In this document: positions 36,893 through 47,835 of the stretch, piece after piece | Layout of the letters: the number at the start of each line of letters is the position of its first letter | How positions within the stretch are numbered: the stretch's first letter is position 1 | Notes under the pieces: model-generated | Database searches by the model: none | Told to the model about the DNA's origin: nothing | Seen by the model: the letters and a program-made list of their open reading frames with translations, nothing else | DNA from: Emydura subglobosa | Taxonomy: Eukaryota > Chordata > Testudines > Chelidae | DNA length: 64,000 bases | Reading direction: 5' to 3' | NCBI GenBank assembly: GCA_007922225.1 | Contig: ML679995.1 | Span: forward strand, 1,265,653 to 1,329,652 | Position numbers and translations under genes: made by a program

Positions 36893-38899
36893 CTCCCTAC
36901 GACCCTCTCCGGAGGGCTCAGCCTGCATACAGAGCTCGTGCTGACCACAGATGGCACAAACAGGGGCAGGTGTCCCCCCATCTCACTCACTCCTAAGCCT
37001 GCCAATGCCAGGCATGCCTGCGAGCCACCACCACAAGCCGTGGTCAGGACGCAGCCTGTCCAGGTGCCCTCGCAGGAAGCAGCCCTTGGATCTCACTGTT
37101 CACATGCTCCCACTGCAGGGTTGGGCCACCTGAGCACCTGGCGAGCAGGCGACTCCCCCGCACAGCACCTTCCAAGTGAGCTCTCTGCCTCTGAGGGTCC
37201 GGGGTTAACTGGCAGAGGCTGATCAGCTCACTACAGAGCCAGCTGTCCCCATCGTGCAGGGATGTGAGCTCTGGCTGGAGTTCCCCGAGAGGACAGCCCA
37301 GGGCGCTGCACAAGAGGGCACATTAAGTCTCCCCTCCGCAGAAAGCCCAGTGAGTCCCAATCAACGCGCAGGCTGCGAGCAGGTGGCAGGGACCAGGGGC
37401 CGGCAGGGAGCATCGCAAGGGGACGCCTCGCTCACACCACTCCCGTGACGGCTCCTGCAGTCTGGGCAGGGTGCAGACCCCGCACACGTGCCAGTAGGTC
37501 ACCGGGAGCAGCGGCCCCAGAGCTGCAAGCGTTCTATGGGGAGGTGCGGGGGAGATAAGGATGCAGCGCAGTCCTGAGCTCACGCTGCAGGGCGCTGCTC
37601 AGGGGCGGGAGGGACGCCCTAGAGTTCTCAGCTGGGACTCCCCTAGACAGTTCCGAAGGGGCTGGGGGAGCCCGGATAGCTCCACCCCGGCAAGAGCAGG
37701 AGGAAATGGGAATGGGGCGAGATTCTCTGGGTTTCACAGCAGAAGACAGGACGCGGCTGCCGTGCACAAAATCCCAAGCAGGCTGTGTCCCAGAGTCCGG
37801 GACAAGGAGAAGCAACACGCATGCTCACGTCTACACCAGGACAGACTTCGCTCAGCAGGGAGAGAGCTGAGCAGCAGGACAGGACAGGACAGGACAGGAC
37901 AGCCAGGCAGCTGCCTACGGTTCTGGCAGGGTTCAGGAAGTGGGTGTTCAGCAGGAAGCAGGCGGCAAGAGCTGAAGCCAGTCTGGAATCCAGTCTCCCT
38001 GCACATTTGGGAGGGGCGCTGCAGGCAGGAAACCCTCCTCCCAGACAAGTTTCTAGCAAAACTTCCCACGAGTTCTGCTGGCAAACATACAAGAGCTGAT
38101 GTTCCAAACACCCCACTCAGCTCCAGATGAGCTAATCACTGGGTGGAGCTGCAGGAAGCGATGAGCCCACAGAACTTCTTCCGGAGGCTCAAAGTCACCC
38201 AGCCTCAGAGGCAGTTTGCCAGCAGCCTCAAGGATGCACTTTTCTCACTTCAAAAGCAGCGGCTGTCCTCATCTTTAACGTGGGACATGCAGCCTGCAGA
38301 GACTACAGGCCAGCACACACTATAGCCACACCACAGGGACGCAGAGCAACTTCCCCGTGCCGGGATCTCCTGTACTAAAAGCAAGTGCTGCTGCAGAAAT
38401 GGGTGAGCAGCATGTGGGCTGTCGGCTCCATATCACGCAGCCCACAGCTAGTCTTTAGTATCTTTGGGGGATTAAACAGTCACTTATCCTTACTCCTCAA
38501 TGATACAGGGAAGTTACCCCCAAAGCCGGCTGCAATAGCGATCCCTGTCTGTGCCAAAAGACGTAACCCCACAACAGTCAATGAAATGACACTAGGATAG
38601 GATCTGACCTGCTGGCATCTGATGAACTGGGAGATTTAGAATATTTTCAAGCCCAAATGCCTAAAATTCTTATTCTTTTTCCTCCTCATCTCACCAACTG
38701 GGGCCAGATCTGCCAGGGCAACTGCACCTGTCCCCCGTATGGTCCCCAGGGCACCCACCCTAGGCTCCCAGCTTCTCAGCTGTCGCCTCTCTTAGGCAGA
38801 GACCCAGGTCTCAGTCTCTCTCCCTCCGGCCCAGGGTTTTGAAGGCTGCTCAGCTGCCTGCCTTCACTGATATTCCCAGACTGCCTGACAGGCCAGGTC
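36893..38899. other. Intron 1, no recognised gene
   Basis: No exon or classifiable repeat, apart from a short (AGGAC)5 run at 37876-37900. Confidence 0.4.
37876..37900. repeat. (AGGAC)5 microsatellite
   Basis: Five perfect tandem copies of AGGAC. Confidence 0.9.
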
Positions 38900-39410
38900 T
38901 GCGCTTTGCTCTCTCCAGCGGTCCTGACCAAGGAATTGCCTTCACTCACAAGTTACCACACAGCTCTTTGTAAGAAGTACATTTATTCTTAAAGTGTTAC
39001 AGAGAAAACATTACAAGGAATAAAAGAACCTACCCGCATGCTAGAAAGCTTTCTAGAGGTCACCCCAACTCCAGCCTCGGGCGCCGGTCGGTGTCAGTCC
39101 TTCAAAACCCACACTCCTCCAGCACTCCCTTCCTGGCTGTATCCAGTGAAAACCTCAGCTCTCTACAACGGGGCTTGTACACCCAGTGGGATACGCTTGT
39201 CACACGGCCCGTGAGATGCTATTCCAGGCTGGGCTGTATCATGCTCAAGCTTGCGCTCTTCCATAGCCTAGCCACCAACTGGTCGGTCTGGTTTCGTCTC
39301 CCTCCTTTAACCTCTAAGTCCAGTTCCCTGGGGCACATGACCTGTGTTAATCATGTTCATTTTCTCCATGCCAGCCTAGCTCGTCATCCCTCTGATTTGC
39401 TATTTCCTCT
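38900..39410. repeat. Possible degraded LTR-type repeat
   Basis: AAGTACATTTATTCTTAAAG, GTTACAGAGAAAACATTACA and ATAAAAGAACCTACCC resemble a dispersed turtle repeat, possibly an antisense LTR. There are no paired ends and no coding. The class is from memory and uncertain. Confidence 0.22.
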
Positions 39411-40500
39411 AGTTCTTTACTGCTGTGTCATCTGCATACAGCAGCTCCTCACCTTTTCCCATTGGGACTTTCCTGCCGCCGAAGTCCATCGATATGATAA
39501 ACAGCAGCGGACTGAGGGCTGACCCCGCTGCACTCCAGCTTTCACTTCAAAGGGGCCTGTCATTCCAAAATAGGTCTGGATCACTGGTTTAGGTGATCGA
39601 TACAGGCCACTCATCACAGTTACTAGATCCTCAGACCCTGCATATTTCCTCAGCACCGGTGAGAGCATCCTTCTGTCCGCTTTAGCGTATGCCTTTTCTA
39701 GGTCTAAAAACGCCCAGAAGCTAGCCTGCCGGTGCTGTGGGTGCTTCTCTATCTCCTGCCGAGTTACAAAACCGGCGTACGCTGTTCCTTGTCCTTTCCT
39801 AAAGCCGAACTGCTCATGTTCAAGGTGATGTTCCACCATTCTCCTAATCTGAGTTTCCAAGATGCGTTCCAGTATCTTAATCCCATGCACCTATGGCTTT
39901 ATCCCTCAACAGTTTCCCCCTCCTTACGTATTGGGACCAGGAAAGACTCGCACCAGTCTCCGGGAATTCTCTTGTCTCACCATGCAGTTTTAACCCCTCT
40001 GCTCATCTATTTTACGCCTCTCTCACGCAAGACGTTCAGCAGGTCCCACTGCCTTACCTTCTTCATTTCCTAGACAGCATTTCTCACCTCCTCCTCTGTT
40101 ATGTCAGGCTCAGGCACTGCATTAGGATCATATGCTGGCAGATCCACCGTGAAGGGATTCGCCTCATTTGAGAGGCTCTCAAAGTATTATTTCTACCTCT
40201 CCTTCACTTGTTCAGGTGTTACTAGCAGGCTCCCTGATCATCGTTTACAAATGGTGTTACAGGTCCAGCCTCCTGCTCTTTGCCTCTCATTTCTGCAAAG
40301 CTATAGACCTTTTTGCCAGCCAGCTGTGCATCTGTCACACCATACAAATCATCTAGGGTGCTCTCTTTGGCCTTCCTCGCCGCCTCCCTGGCTGCTTGCT
40401 TTGCTTCTTCATGACCCTTTTCATCTACACTGGAGGGATTCATTCCTTTTTCCTTACGTGCCATTTTCTTGTCTCGGATGGTCACTTGCACTTTGTCGGT
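39411..40500 (-). mobile_element. RTE-clade LINE fragment, minus strand
   Basis: The minus-strand frame 39890-39417 reads ILERILETQIRRMVEHHLEH, EQFGFRKGQGTAYAGFVTRQ, ASFWAFLDLEKAYAKADRRM, VTVMSGLYRSPKPVIQTYFG and VKAGVQRGQPSVRC, then a damaged palm region ending CMQMTQQ where YADD should be. This order (QFGFRKGRGT, FIDLEKAFD, the GV.QG box) is that of RTE-type reverse transcriptases rather than CR1. Further right, KQAAREAARKAKESTLDDLY and KKVYSFAEMRGKEQE (40491-40222) match the lysine/alanine-rich RTE linker before the RT. The catalytic Asp pair is lost, so it is dead. Confidence 0.78.
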
Positions 40501-40584
40501 CCATCACCTCTCTCTCCCCGAGCTCCTCCATCCAGATTCAGCTCCTGAATGGCAATGGACCGGCAGAGGTGCTGAGCACTGGAA

Positions 40585-40775
40585 GGAAGGGCTAGTGGAG
40601 AGAGCACTGGATCGCCACTCAGAAGACTGGGTTCAATTCCTGGCACAACCACAGACACTCTGTGTGACCCTAGGCAAGTCAGTCTGCCTGTGGCCGCCCT
40701 TCCTCGTCTGCACAATGGGATGACAGCCCTGCCCGGCTGCATAGGAATGCCACGAGGACAGGCGCATTAGTGGTG
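40585..40775 (+). mobile_element. tRNA-derived SINE (turtle Cry-like), plus strand
   Basis: GGGCTAGTGGAGAGAGCACT (box A region), AGACTGGGTTCAATTCCTGG (box B GGTTCAATTCC), GTGTGACCCTAGGCAAGTCA and CGTCTGCACAATGGGATGAC occur in the order expected of a tRNA-Lys-related turtle SINE. Confidence 0.7.
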
Positions 40776-42085
40776 GGGAGGTGCCCAGACATCACTGTTA
40801 TGGGAGCCAGCCACAAATCGCTCTGAAGTCAGCGGGAGCGGGGCACAGCTGAGCACCAGGCCACTTCCACGTACGCACCTGCTGCTGATGTGGGAGTTCA
40901 CCGGCATTGGCCTTTGCTTGAGAGGCACTTATCAGATCAAATAACGGGCTGTTCATGGTGTTATAGACAAGACCCAGAGACAAGAGCTAGGGGTGTGCAG
41001 CAACGCAGGCTGCAAGTCTGCGCCCAGACCCAGTGCACCAGCTGGCCCGGAGCTGGGAGCAGAGACTGCTGAAACAGGCCGTGATTCCTCCTCTAGGACA
41101 GGCTGGCTGGAGCCAGAGCCTGGCAAGTGAACAGTGTGGGGAGCAGAAGGGCCGACAGGGCCATGTCGTGTGTGTCAAATTAAGAACCAGTCTGGCCAGG
41201 ATCCGGTTTCCAGCCGTGTCCAAGGGGGTGGGGGCAGGAGGCCTGAGCCATTTATAGCCGAAGACTTTGGCTGTAGCTTTGTTTGCTTTTCCTCATCAAA
41301 CGCAGTGTCAGGAGGCCACTGTCACCCTGTCTACTGGAAAGGGCCCCTGGAGAGGAGGCTGGATTGTGGGCTGGGGCCAGGATTCTTCTCAGCTAAACAA
41401 TGGGCACCCAACTGCAGGTAGTTACTCTGCGACTGGGCAGCTGGCTGACTTTGTGAGTTTGGGGGAGGGATGAGTGTCCAAGGGATCTGAATTGATTTTT
41501 CCGCCCCTCCCCCCCGGCCTGTTTCTTTTTCCTCTGCTTTTGGAGTTTCTCTGCTTCAGCTGATGGGCACAGGAGGCTAACATGCCACCTTGGCTGCTAG
41601 CACAGAACCTGACAATCTAGCGCACAGGCGCCATCCAGATTTACATATTCCCTTGAGAGCTACTGAGGAAGAATCATGTAGTGACTGTGCAAATCACTCA
41701 CCAATAACCAAGGGGCCGGGAACACCAGAGATGGGAACCCAACGCCAGTCGGCATTAGGAACGCCTGTGACCATTCCTGAGCAGGGTCACTCAGATGACC
41801 TGCGGGTGTTCACTCAGGCAGATTACCCACCCATGGAGCCCAGCACCCCCTAAGAGGAGCCCAGCAACCCGCAGTGTCACAGCGACAAAGCCTGCACAGG
41901 CACAGTCTGGCTGAGGAGCACTGGGCCCTGTAGTAAACACTACGTTTAGCTGTGCAAAGCAATCTGAACGTCCCTTCACCTTCAGTACAAGAAACCCAAG
42001 CACGAGTGCCCTATCTTCACCCAAGCAGCCAGGAGCAGTAGTCTCCAGAGAGCGCTCCTGCACGTTACAGAGAAAGGTGGCTGCA
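40776..42085. other. Intron 1, no recognised feature
   Basis: No exon or clear repeat seen. Confidence 0.4.
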
Positions 42086-42166
42086 GGCCATGTGGTAGGA
42101 CTCTGAGCTGTCCGTCTCAGTTGGGCCACGTGGTAGGACTCTGAGCTGTCCGTCTCAGTTTGGCCA
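42086..42166. repeat. 38-bp tandem duplication
   Basis: Two copies of a 38-base unit beginning GGCCA.GTGGTAGGACTCTG (42086-42123 and 42124-42161) differ by one or two bases. A third copy starts and stops after GGCCAC. Confidence 0.9.
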
Positions 42167-42446
42167 CCACTGATCTGCCGCAGTATCATAGAAGTAACTT
42201 CCTAGCCCTCTGTGCATCTCACTGCCAAGCTGTGTCTGAGTTCGGGATCTAAACAGATGGCACTTGCTGACCCTCAATGGGAGCAAACAGGACCCTGCTG
42301 TGTTCTCACGGCGGATATGGAGGCTTCTGCAGGGTCCTGTTATTTATACTTACCAGCCACTGACTCTTCCTCCATTACTCCACTGCAGAGCTTTGAAGGA
42401 GCCAGGCTGGAACATACCCAGTCGCTGCCTGAGCAGTGCGAAGAGT

Positions 42447-42665
42447 AAAAACAAGGAGAGTTCTGTGGCACTTTAAAGACTAAAAAATTGAATATTTGCG
42501 GACATAAGCTTTCGAGAGACTTCAGTTCTCAGATCTGAAGAAGAGAGTTGAAGTCTCTCGAAAGCTTATGTCCGCAAATATTAAATTTGTTAGTCTTTAA
42601 AGTGCCACAGAACTCTCCTTGTTTTTGCTGTATACAGGCTAACACGGCGACCCCTCTGGAACTAG
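42447..42665. mobile_element. Foldback (palindromic) MITE-like element
   Basis: Left arm 42447-42524 and right arm 42549-42626 are each 78 bases, and I count 76 of 78 complementary positions around a 24-base loop. The arms start AAAAACAAGGAGAGTTCTGT and end TTTCGAGAGACTTCA at the loop. The core GCACTTTAAAGACTAA and CATAAGCTTTCG recurs, diverged, at 57093-57175, so this is a family. The right arm is followed by GCTGTATACAGGCTAACACG and CCCCTCTGG, which I recall as part of the same dispersed turtle repeat. The class of transposon is not resolved, and no coding capacity is present. Confidence 0.75.
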
Positions 42666-42899
42666 TGCTGAGAGTGTATGTCACATACCTTAGGTAGCTG
42701 TTTACTGGATTTTCCGTAACGAACGTGCCGTGTGCTCCTTAAAGCCGCCGTGTTGGTCGCTTGCCCTCTGCACCTAGTAAACCTCTGGCCCTTGGCAAAA
42801 CGTGCGGTGCACACAGAGTCTACAGCTCACCGCAGGGTGCTTTGCTTTCCACCTGCGCCCGTCTCTCAACCCCCCGGTCGTTATTTAACGTAACCTGCA

Positions 42900-43247
42900 G
42901 CTCAAAATCAGCCCGGCCAGGCGAGGTAAGCGAGGCGCTGGGATAGCAGGTGTGGATGTCCCCTCCTACCTACCTGCTCACAGAGCCCGGCGGTCCTTGC
43001 TCTCCGTCCGCACATCGCACACGGCCAGTCCCGGGGCCCTGCATCAGGCTCGGAGCAGCCCGGCCCCGCCTTACCGCCCGCAGGCCCGGCTGAGCGTAGC
43101 GGAGCGCCTGCAAGGCAAGGGGAAATCGTGCTGGGACAGCCGGCCCGGGACAGCCACAGCCAGCCCGGGGACGGACAGCCGGGGACAGCCACAACCAGCC
43201 CAGCCCGGGGACAGCCCAGCCCAGCCAGCCCTGGACATACACAGCCC
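42900..43247 (-). promoter_or_regulatory. RUSC2: CpG-rich block, candidate RUSC2 promoter and first exon
   Basis: This block is strongly GC- and CpG-rich and runs into an assembly gap, as GC-rich promoters often do. It lies between the ATP8B5 3' end and the RUSC2 coding exon, where a minus-strand RUSC2 first exon is required. Two good minus-strand splice donors are present: GGGCG|GTAAGG with GT at 43074-43073, and GAGCAG|GTAGGT with GT at 43073-43072 replaced by the separate site at 42973-42972. Either would splice to the acceptor at 2320 over about 40 kb. Degenerate CCAGCCCGGGGACAGC-type units occupy 43125-43247. Promoter and exon status is inference. Confidence 0.4.
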
Positions 43248-43835
43248 NNNNNNNNNNNNNNNNNNNNNNNNNNNNNNNNNNNNNNNNNNNNNNNNNNNNN
43301 NNNNNNNNNNNNNNNNNNNNNNNNNNNNNNNNNNNNNNNNNNNNNNNNNNNNNNNNNNNNNNNNNNNNNNNNNNNNNNNNNNNNNNNNNNNNNNNNNNNN
43401 NNNNNNNNNNNNNNNNNNNNNNNNNNNNNNNNNNNNNNNNNNNNNNNNNNNNNNNNNNNNNNNNNNNNNNNNNNNNNNNNNNNNNNNNNNNNNNNNNNNN
43501 NNNNNNNNNNNNNNNNNNNNNNNNNNNNNNNNNNNNNNNNNNNNNNNNNNNNNNNNNNNNNNNNNNNNNNNNNNNNNNNNNNNNNNNNNNNNNNNNNNNN
43601 NNNNNNNNNNNNNNNNNNNNNNNNNNNNNNNNNNNNNNNNNNNNNNNNNNNNNNNNNNNNNNNNNNNNNNNNNNNNNNNNNNNNNNNNNNNNNNNNNNNN
43701 NNNNNNNNNNNNNNNNNNNNNNNNNNNNNNNNNNNNNNNNNNNNNNNNNNNNNNNNNNNNNNNNNNNNNNNNNNNNNNNNNNNNNNNNNNNNNNNNNNNN
43801 NNNNNNNNNNNNNNNNNNNNNNNNNNNNNNNNNNN
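43248..43835. other. Assembly gap (588 N)
   Basis: A run of Ns followed by thirteen Cs (43836-43848). Open frames across it are artefacts. Confidence 1.
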
Positions 43836-44110
43836 CCCCCCCCCCCCCACGCTGAGGTGACCCTTTGGGCTGGAAAACCCCCTTTTCAAGCTCTGTCCTG
43901 CGCATCCCGACTTGTTTGGCACAGCTGGGCATTTGTCCCATGGGCTCTGCCAAAAAAGTGGGGCCTGCCCCGCTCTGGGGACGTGGAGAAACGCTGGGGG
44001 GCGAGTGGTGACGCCGGGCGGTGGGGCGTGCTGCCAGCCTGGGGCGGGGAAGACTCAGGCCAACCCTACGTGGTGTCCCTTTTCCCTTTAGGAAACATGG
44101 TCACCCTACG
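43836..44110. repeat. Possible TIR-type DNA transposon remnant
   Basis: GAGGTGACCCTTTGG near 43854 and AAACATGGTCACCCTACG ending near 44112 are in inverted relation over GGTGACC. This is reminiscent of the TAGGGTGACCA-ended elements common in turtles. The match is short and the left end abuts the gap. Confidence 0.22.
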
Positions 44111-46937
44111 CACCAGCCCCATGGCCCTCTCCTCCCCTGCTCCGACCCCCATCAATCCCTCTCCCAACTGCCCCGCCTAACCCCCCCTCCAACCCTCTGT
44201 CTCCCCAGCCCTGCTCCAGCCCCCTCCAAAGCAGCTGCAGGGGTTGGGTGGGAGTCAGGACACTGGACTGGATGGCCCGCTACTCCGATGCAGGCTGGCT
44301 CATCCTACGTTCCCCCGCTCTGATATCCATGCAGTGAACAACACACACGCCCCTGCTTGCGCTCCAAGGGTCAGCGAACAGATCACACACCAATTGTTCA
44401 TCCCATTGTCCTCTGTTTATTTTCAAAACTTCTTTTACAAAACAAGGAGAGATGCGTGTAGAACACGGGGGCCAGTTTCAGCACATTAGAAACTCTCTCT
44501 GGTCTTGTCACACTGTTGAAGTATTTGCAGTTGCAGTGAGTTCGCCAGGTTGATCATCCCTTGCGTGTCTTATGCAGCATTTGCAATTCCCGCTTCCCCC
44601 TGCGGCCAAGCAGGGTGTGTTGCATGTAAACCTTAACAGAACTGTGTCTGGCGTCCCAGAGCTTCCCTGGTCCGTTAGCAGTTGCTCTGCCCTTCCTTCT
44701 CATCCCTCTAGCTCACAGCATCACTCACTAGCAACAGCCTAGCAGGCTGAGCCTTCTGGGGTGTCAGTTGAACAGTCTAAACTCTCCCCTTCTGTGCCCC
44801 GGGCAGGCCAAGGTGAGACATTGTCCTAACTGGAGTGCCAAGGTGTTGGTCTCTGGGACGCGAGCCGCAAGCCAGGGAGAGGTGACGGGCTATGACTGCT
44901 GCTCAGCTTGATTTGCCAGCGCACACTGCATCACTCGGCGTGACTTACAGCTCACTCCTTGCCGTGTACATCACGGGATTAGGGGATGTTCCTGTCCCCT
45001 GCTGTGGAAGGTTAGATCCAGCCCAGGTCTGAAAGCTAATGCTCTGGTTTATGACAAATCTGCACAGCCCAGGTGCAATCGACTCTGTCTCTACTGGCAG
45101 TAAGAGTCATATCCAGCGAATAAAACCCTTCCTTGAGTATACACAATTCCACACAGTCGCTGTTAAAACAAGGAGCCCAGGTAGCAAGGAGCTCTCGGGA
45201 GACCTCACCGGCTTGTTGCAGTAACACCCCTTCTGTCAATGCCTCAGGGATTCTGCACAGCACTCCCATTAGCGCTGCTGGGTGGGATGGACGGGAATCC
45301 CAGCTCACGCAGGCGAAGACTCTACAACGCGCTGCTGAGGCACTAACAGGGGCTGCTTTGTCCTGCAGGCAAGACAGCTCCATTCAGATGGGCTAGTGAC
45401 GTGAATGGGCGTCATTCTCCACTCCAGCACGCTGGCTTTATGCCAGGGTAACTCCACCGAAGCCAATGGCATAGCACTGGTGTAATGGACTGGAGAACAG
45501 GCCCAATGGCTCGACAGCTCCAGCACTCTGGCCGTTTCTAGGCTGTCAGGTCCCCTTACTGGCGGCCTGACAGAGCTCTCTGACCTCACACAGGGCCGTC
45601 GGCTGTCTTTCTTGCATGACTGAATGATTCGCCTCCCAGCCAAAACCGAAAGAGCAGGCAAAACTGTTTGGTTCAGGAAAACTCCACAGAGATCACTAAG
45701 CCGGAGCCTAGGAAGGTTTCTTGTACTGTCAGAGAGACAGAACAAGGTGGCTGGCGTGTTAAAGGGCTGGGCACTCAATTGTTACAGGTGAAAATACTGC
45801 TTCCTCCCATCAGCCCTGTGCAGCACATGGAGAGCCAGTTTCTGCCGTCGGATGGTCTCATTCAGCTCCACTGAAGACCATGGGATATGGGCCTTTCTGT
45901 CGGAGAGCACAATTTGGCTGGCTCAGTTGGAAAGCCACCTGCTGACGGAGGCTCCCGATGAGGCCTAGACATGATGCAAGGGATCCTCAGGGGGGGGATT
46001 TCCCAGCTTTCACCTAATTGAGCTGCTCTAGCATTTTTAGCATTCATGAATGGAGCATTTTGTTGCTTTTCTGTTTTAAGCCTAGAAGAAACTGCTGGTG
46101 CCTGGCTGCAAAACCTGATGCCAGAGAACAATGACATTTCACAACAGGGGGATCTACACTGCAGCTCCAGGGCAGTGCCGTGGGATTGCAGGCCCTTTTC
46201 CCTGGGTGTGTGCATAAAGAGCTGGATCTTGACCTTCAGCACCTCCAGAAGGTGGGGGGCTGCGCCTCCAGGCAGAGGAAGGCGCTTGGGGCACTGGCTG
46301 TCTACCTGAACAGGGTTACCCATCAGCTTGGAAGCTTATTTCTCAGCTCATGCTCCTAAAATGCTCATATGGACAAAGGGCTGCACAATTACTCAGATTA
46401 CAAAGATGTGGGAACTGGGATTCGAGTTGCTGGGCCACAGTCACCCCTGGGGTCAGTGGAGTTATCCCAGGGCTCAACACGGCCCAGGAATGTTTCATGG
46501 CATCGTTCACGGCAGAAACAAGCCTTGTGCATGGGAGGAGCGTAACCAACTCTGCCCTCGCTATGCTCTGGGGTCGGTCACTGCGGGGATGAAGCAATGG
46601 CATCGTATCGTGGATGATCTTGGTGCATGGAGTGGACGTCCCCCTGCGTGTTCTCTCTCTCAGCCACGGAGGGGTGGGTGGGTTGGTCTGCTCTTACCCC
46701 TCTCATCTTGTCACACACACTGACGAACTTTGACTCATCCTGTTCTTCCCACCCTTCCCCTGCCTCCCTGGGAGCAGCGTGTGCCCTTCGGAGCAGGAGC
46801 TGGACTTAGAGAGCGAGCCTGGGTGGAAGGAGAAGGCCTGAGTCCTCCTTGGAGCAGCTGACAAGGGTGGTCCTGGGCGGATGCTGGCCGGGGCACTGTG
46901 CAGAGCAGTTTCTTTCTGGCTGCCCTGGTTTTCTCAT
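44111..46937 (-). other. ATP8B5 3' flank and possible 3' UTR
   Basis: The 3' UTR of ATP8B5 must start here and run leftward. I see no canonical AATAAA on the minus strand until 44421-44416, about 2.5 kb from the stop. Whether that is the real polyadenylation signal or belongs to a repeat is unknown. No other gene is recognised in the interval. Confidence 0.35.
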
Positions 46938-47153
46938 TCACTTGTGTCTGTTTTTCTCACTATTGGGAGAAAACGTCCCTGTTGTGGTGAAAGGCAATTT
47001 AGGCCGCATGTTTCTGCCAGACGTAATGAGTGCGCCGAAGCCGTGCTGGTGGGAGAAGGCGTAGCCAGAGCGACGGGTGCTGGTACGGCGCAAGCGCATC
47101 TTGGGCAAGGGAGACGGCGGCCTCTTTTTGGCCTCTCTGATCTTGCGTAGGAC
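46938..47153 (-). CDS. ATP8B5: ATP8B5 last coding exon (C-terminal tail)
   Basis: This exon encodes 71 residues and the TGA (46940-46938): VLRKIREAKKRPPSP at the start, RRTSTRRSGYAFSHQHGFGA in the middle and EKNRHK at the end. RRSGYAFSHQ.GFG is the conserved C-terminal block of ATP8B-group P4-ATPases. Its GYAFS core is the (G/A)(Y/F)AFS motif implicated in autoinhibition of these flippases. The acceptor is GATTTCAG|GTC on the minus strand, phase 0, which fits the phase-0 donor of the preceding exon. The tail is cytosolic. No 3' exon is needed, since the stop codon lies within this exon. Confidence 0.88.
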   Translation of the reverse strand, partial: VLRKIREAKKRPPSPLPKMRLRRTSTRRSGYAFSHQHGFGALITSGRNMRPKLPFTTTGTFSPNSEKNRHK

Positions 47154-47665
47154 CTGAAATCAGAAAACATCCAGCTCAGCAGGTGGGAGACATAGATATT
47201 CACCAGCACAACAGGGGGCTTGGAACGTCCTTCTGCTCAGGACACATTCAGCAGTCCTGTTGCTTCGCAGGAAGAAGCAGGTCCCTGCAGAGGCTTTACC
47301 TGACCCAAATACAGTAACCAGGCCGTGTACAAATGGTTCCCAGCAACCCCTTGCTCCTACACTGCAGGGCTATCAAATATCAGCCCCGGGGCATCTTTCC
47401 AGAGCTAGACTGGCTATACGCACAGGAGCCGTGCTGAGAGTCCAGCGAAAATGCAGGTCTGGCTTGGGCAGCAGTGGCCGGGTCTGGAGAAATGCTGAAC
47501 CTCTGCACCTCCTGTCTGAGGCAATGGAAGCTGCAGGTACTTGGCCCTTTTCAGGGTCAGGCTTTCATCTAGGTCCTAGCTTGCCAGCCGGGACCCCTTT
47601 CCAGCTTCTGGGATAGACCGAGAGGGAGACACAACAGCCCTCCCTGCAGGCAGTTCATGGAAGCA
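47154..47665 (-). other. ATP8B5 intron, part without recognised repeat
   Basis: Intronic sequence between the last two coding exons. Nothing further recognised. Confidence 0.5.
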
Positions 47666-47775
47666 TAGAATAGAATCATAGAAGATTAGGGTGGGAAGGG
47701 ACCTCAGGAGGTGTCTAGTCCAACCCTCTGCTCAAAGCAGGACCAACCCCAGCTAAATCATCCCAGCCAGGGCTT
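47666..47775 (-). mobile_element. CR1 3'-end fragment, minus strand
   Basis: AATCATAGAAGATTAGGGTG, CTCAGGAGGTGTCTAGTCCA, CTCTGCTCAAAGCAGGACCA and CAGCCAGGGCTTTATT: the antisense 3' end of CR1, about 110 bases. Confidence 0.9.
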
Positions 47776-47835
47776 TATTCACATCCCACAGGAAGTGAAA
47801 GGCCATGCAGAAAGTTGAGTGCACTTGCTTTCCAC

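Noticed and set aside
42952..44180. Frames of 283-350 codons across the gap
   Set aside because: Most of each translation is unknown residues from the Ns, so the frame is an artefact.
44416..44421. AATAAA on the minus strand as the ATP8B5 polyadenylation site
   Set aside because: It is 2.5 kb from the stop and may belong to a repeat. Noted in the flank entry but not called.
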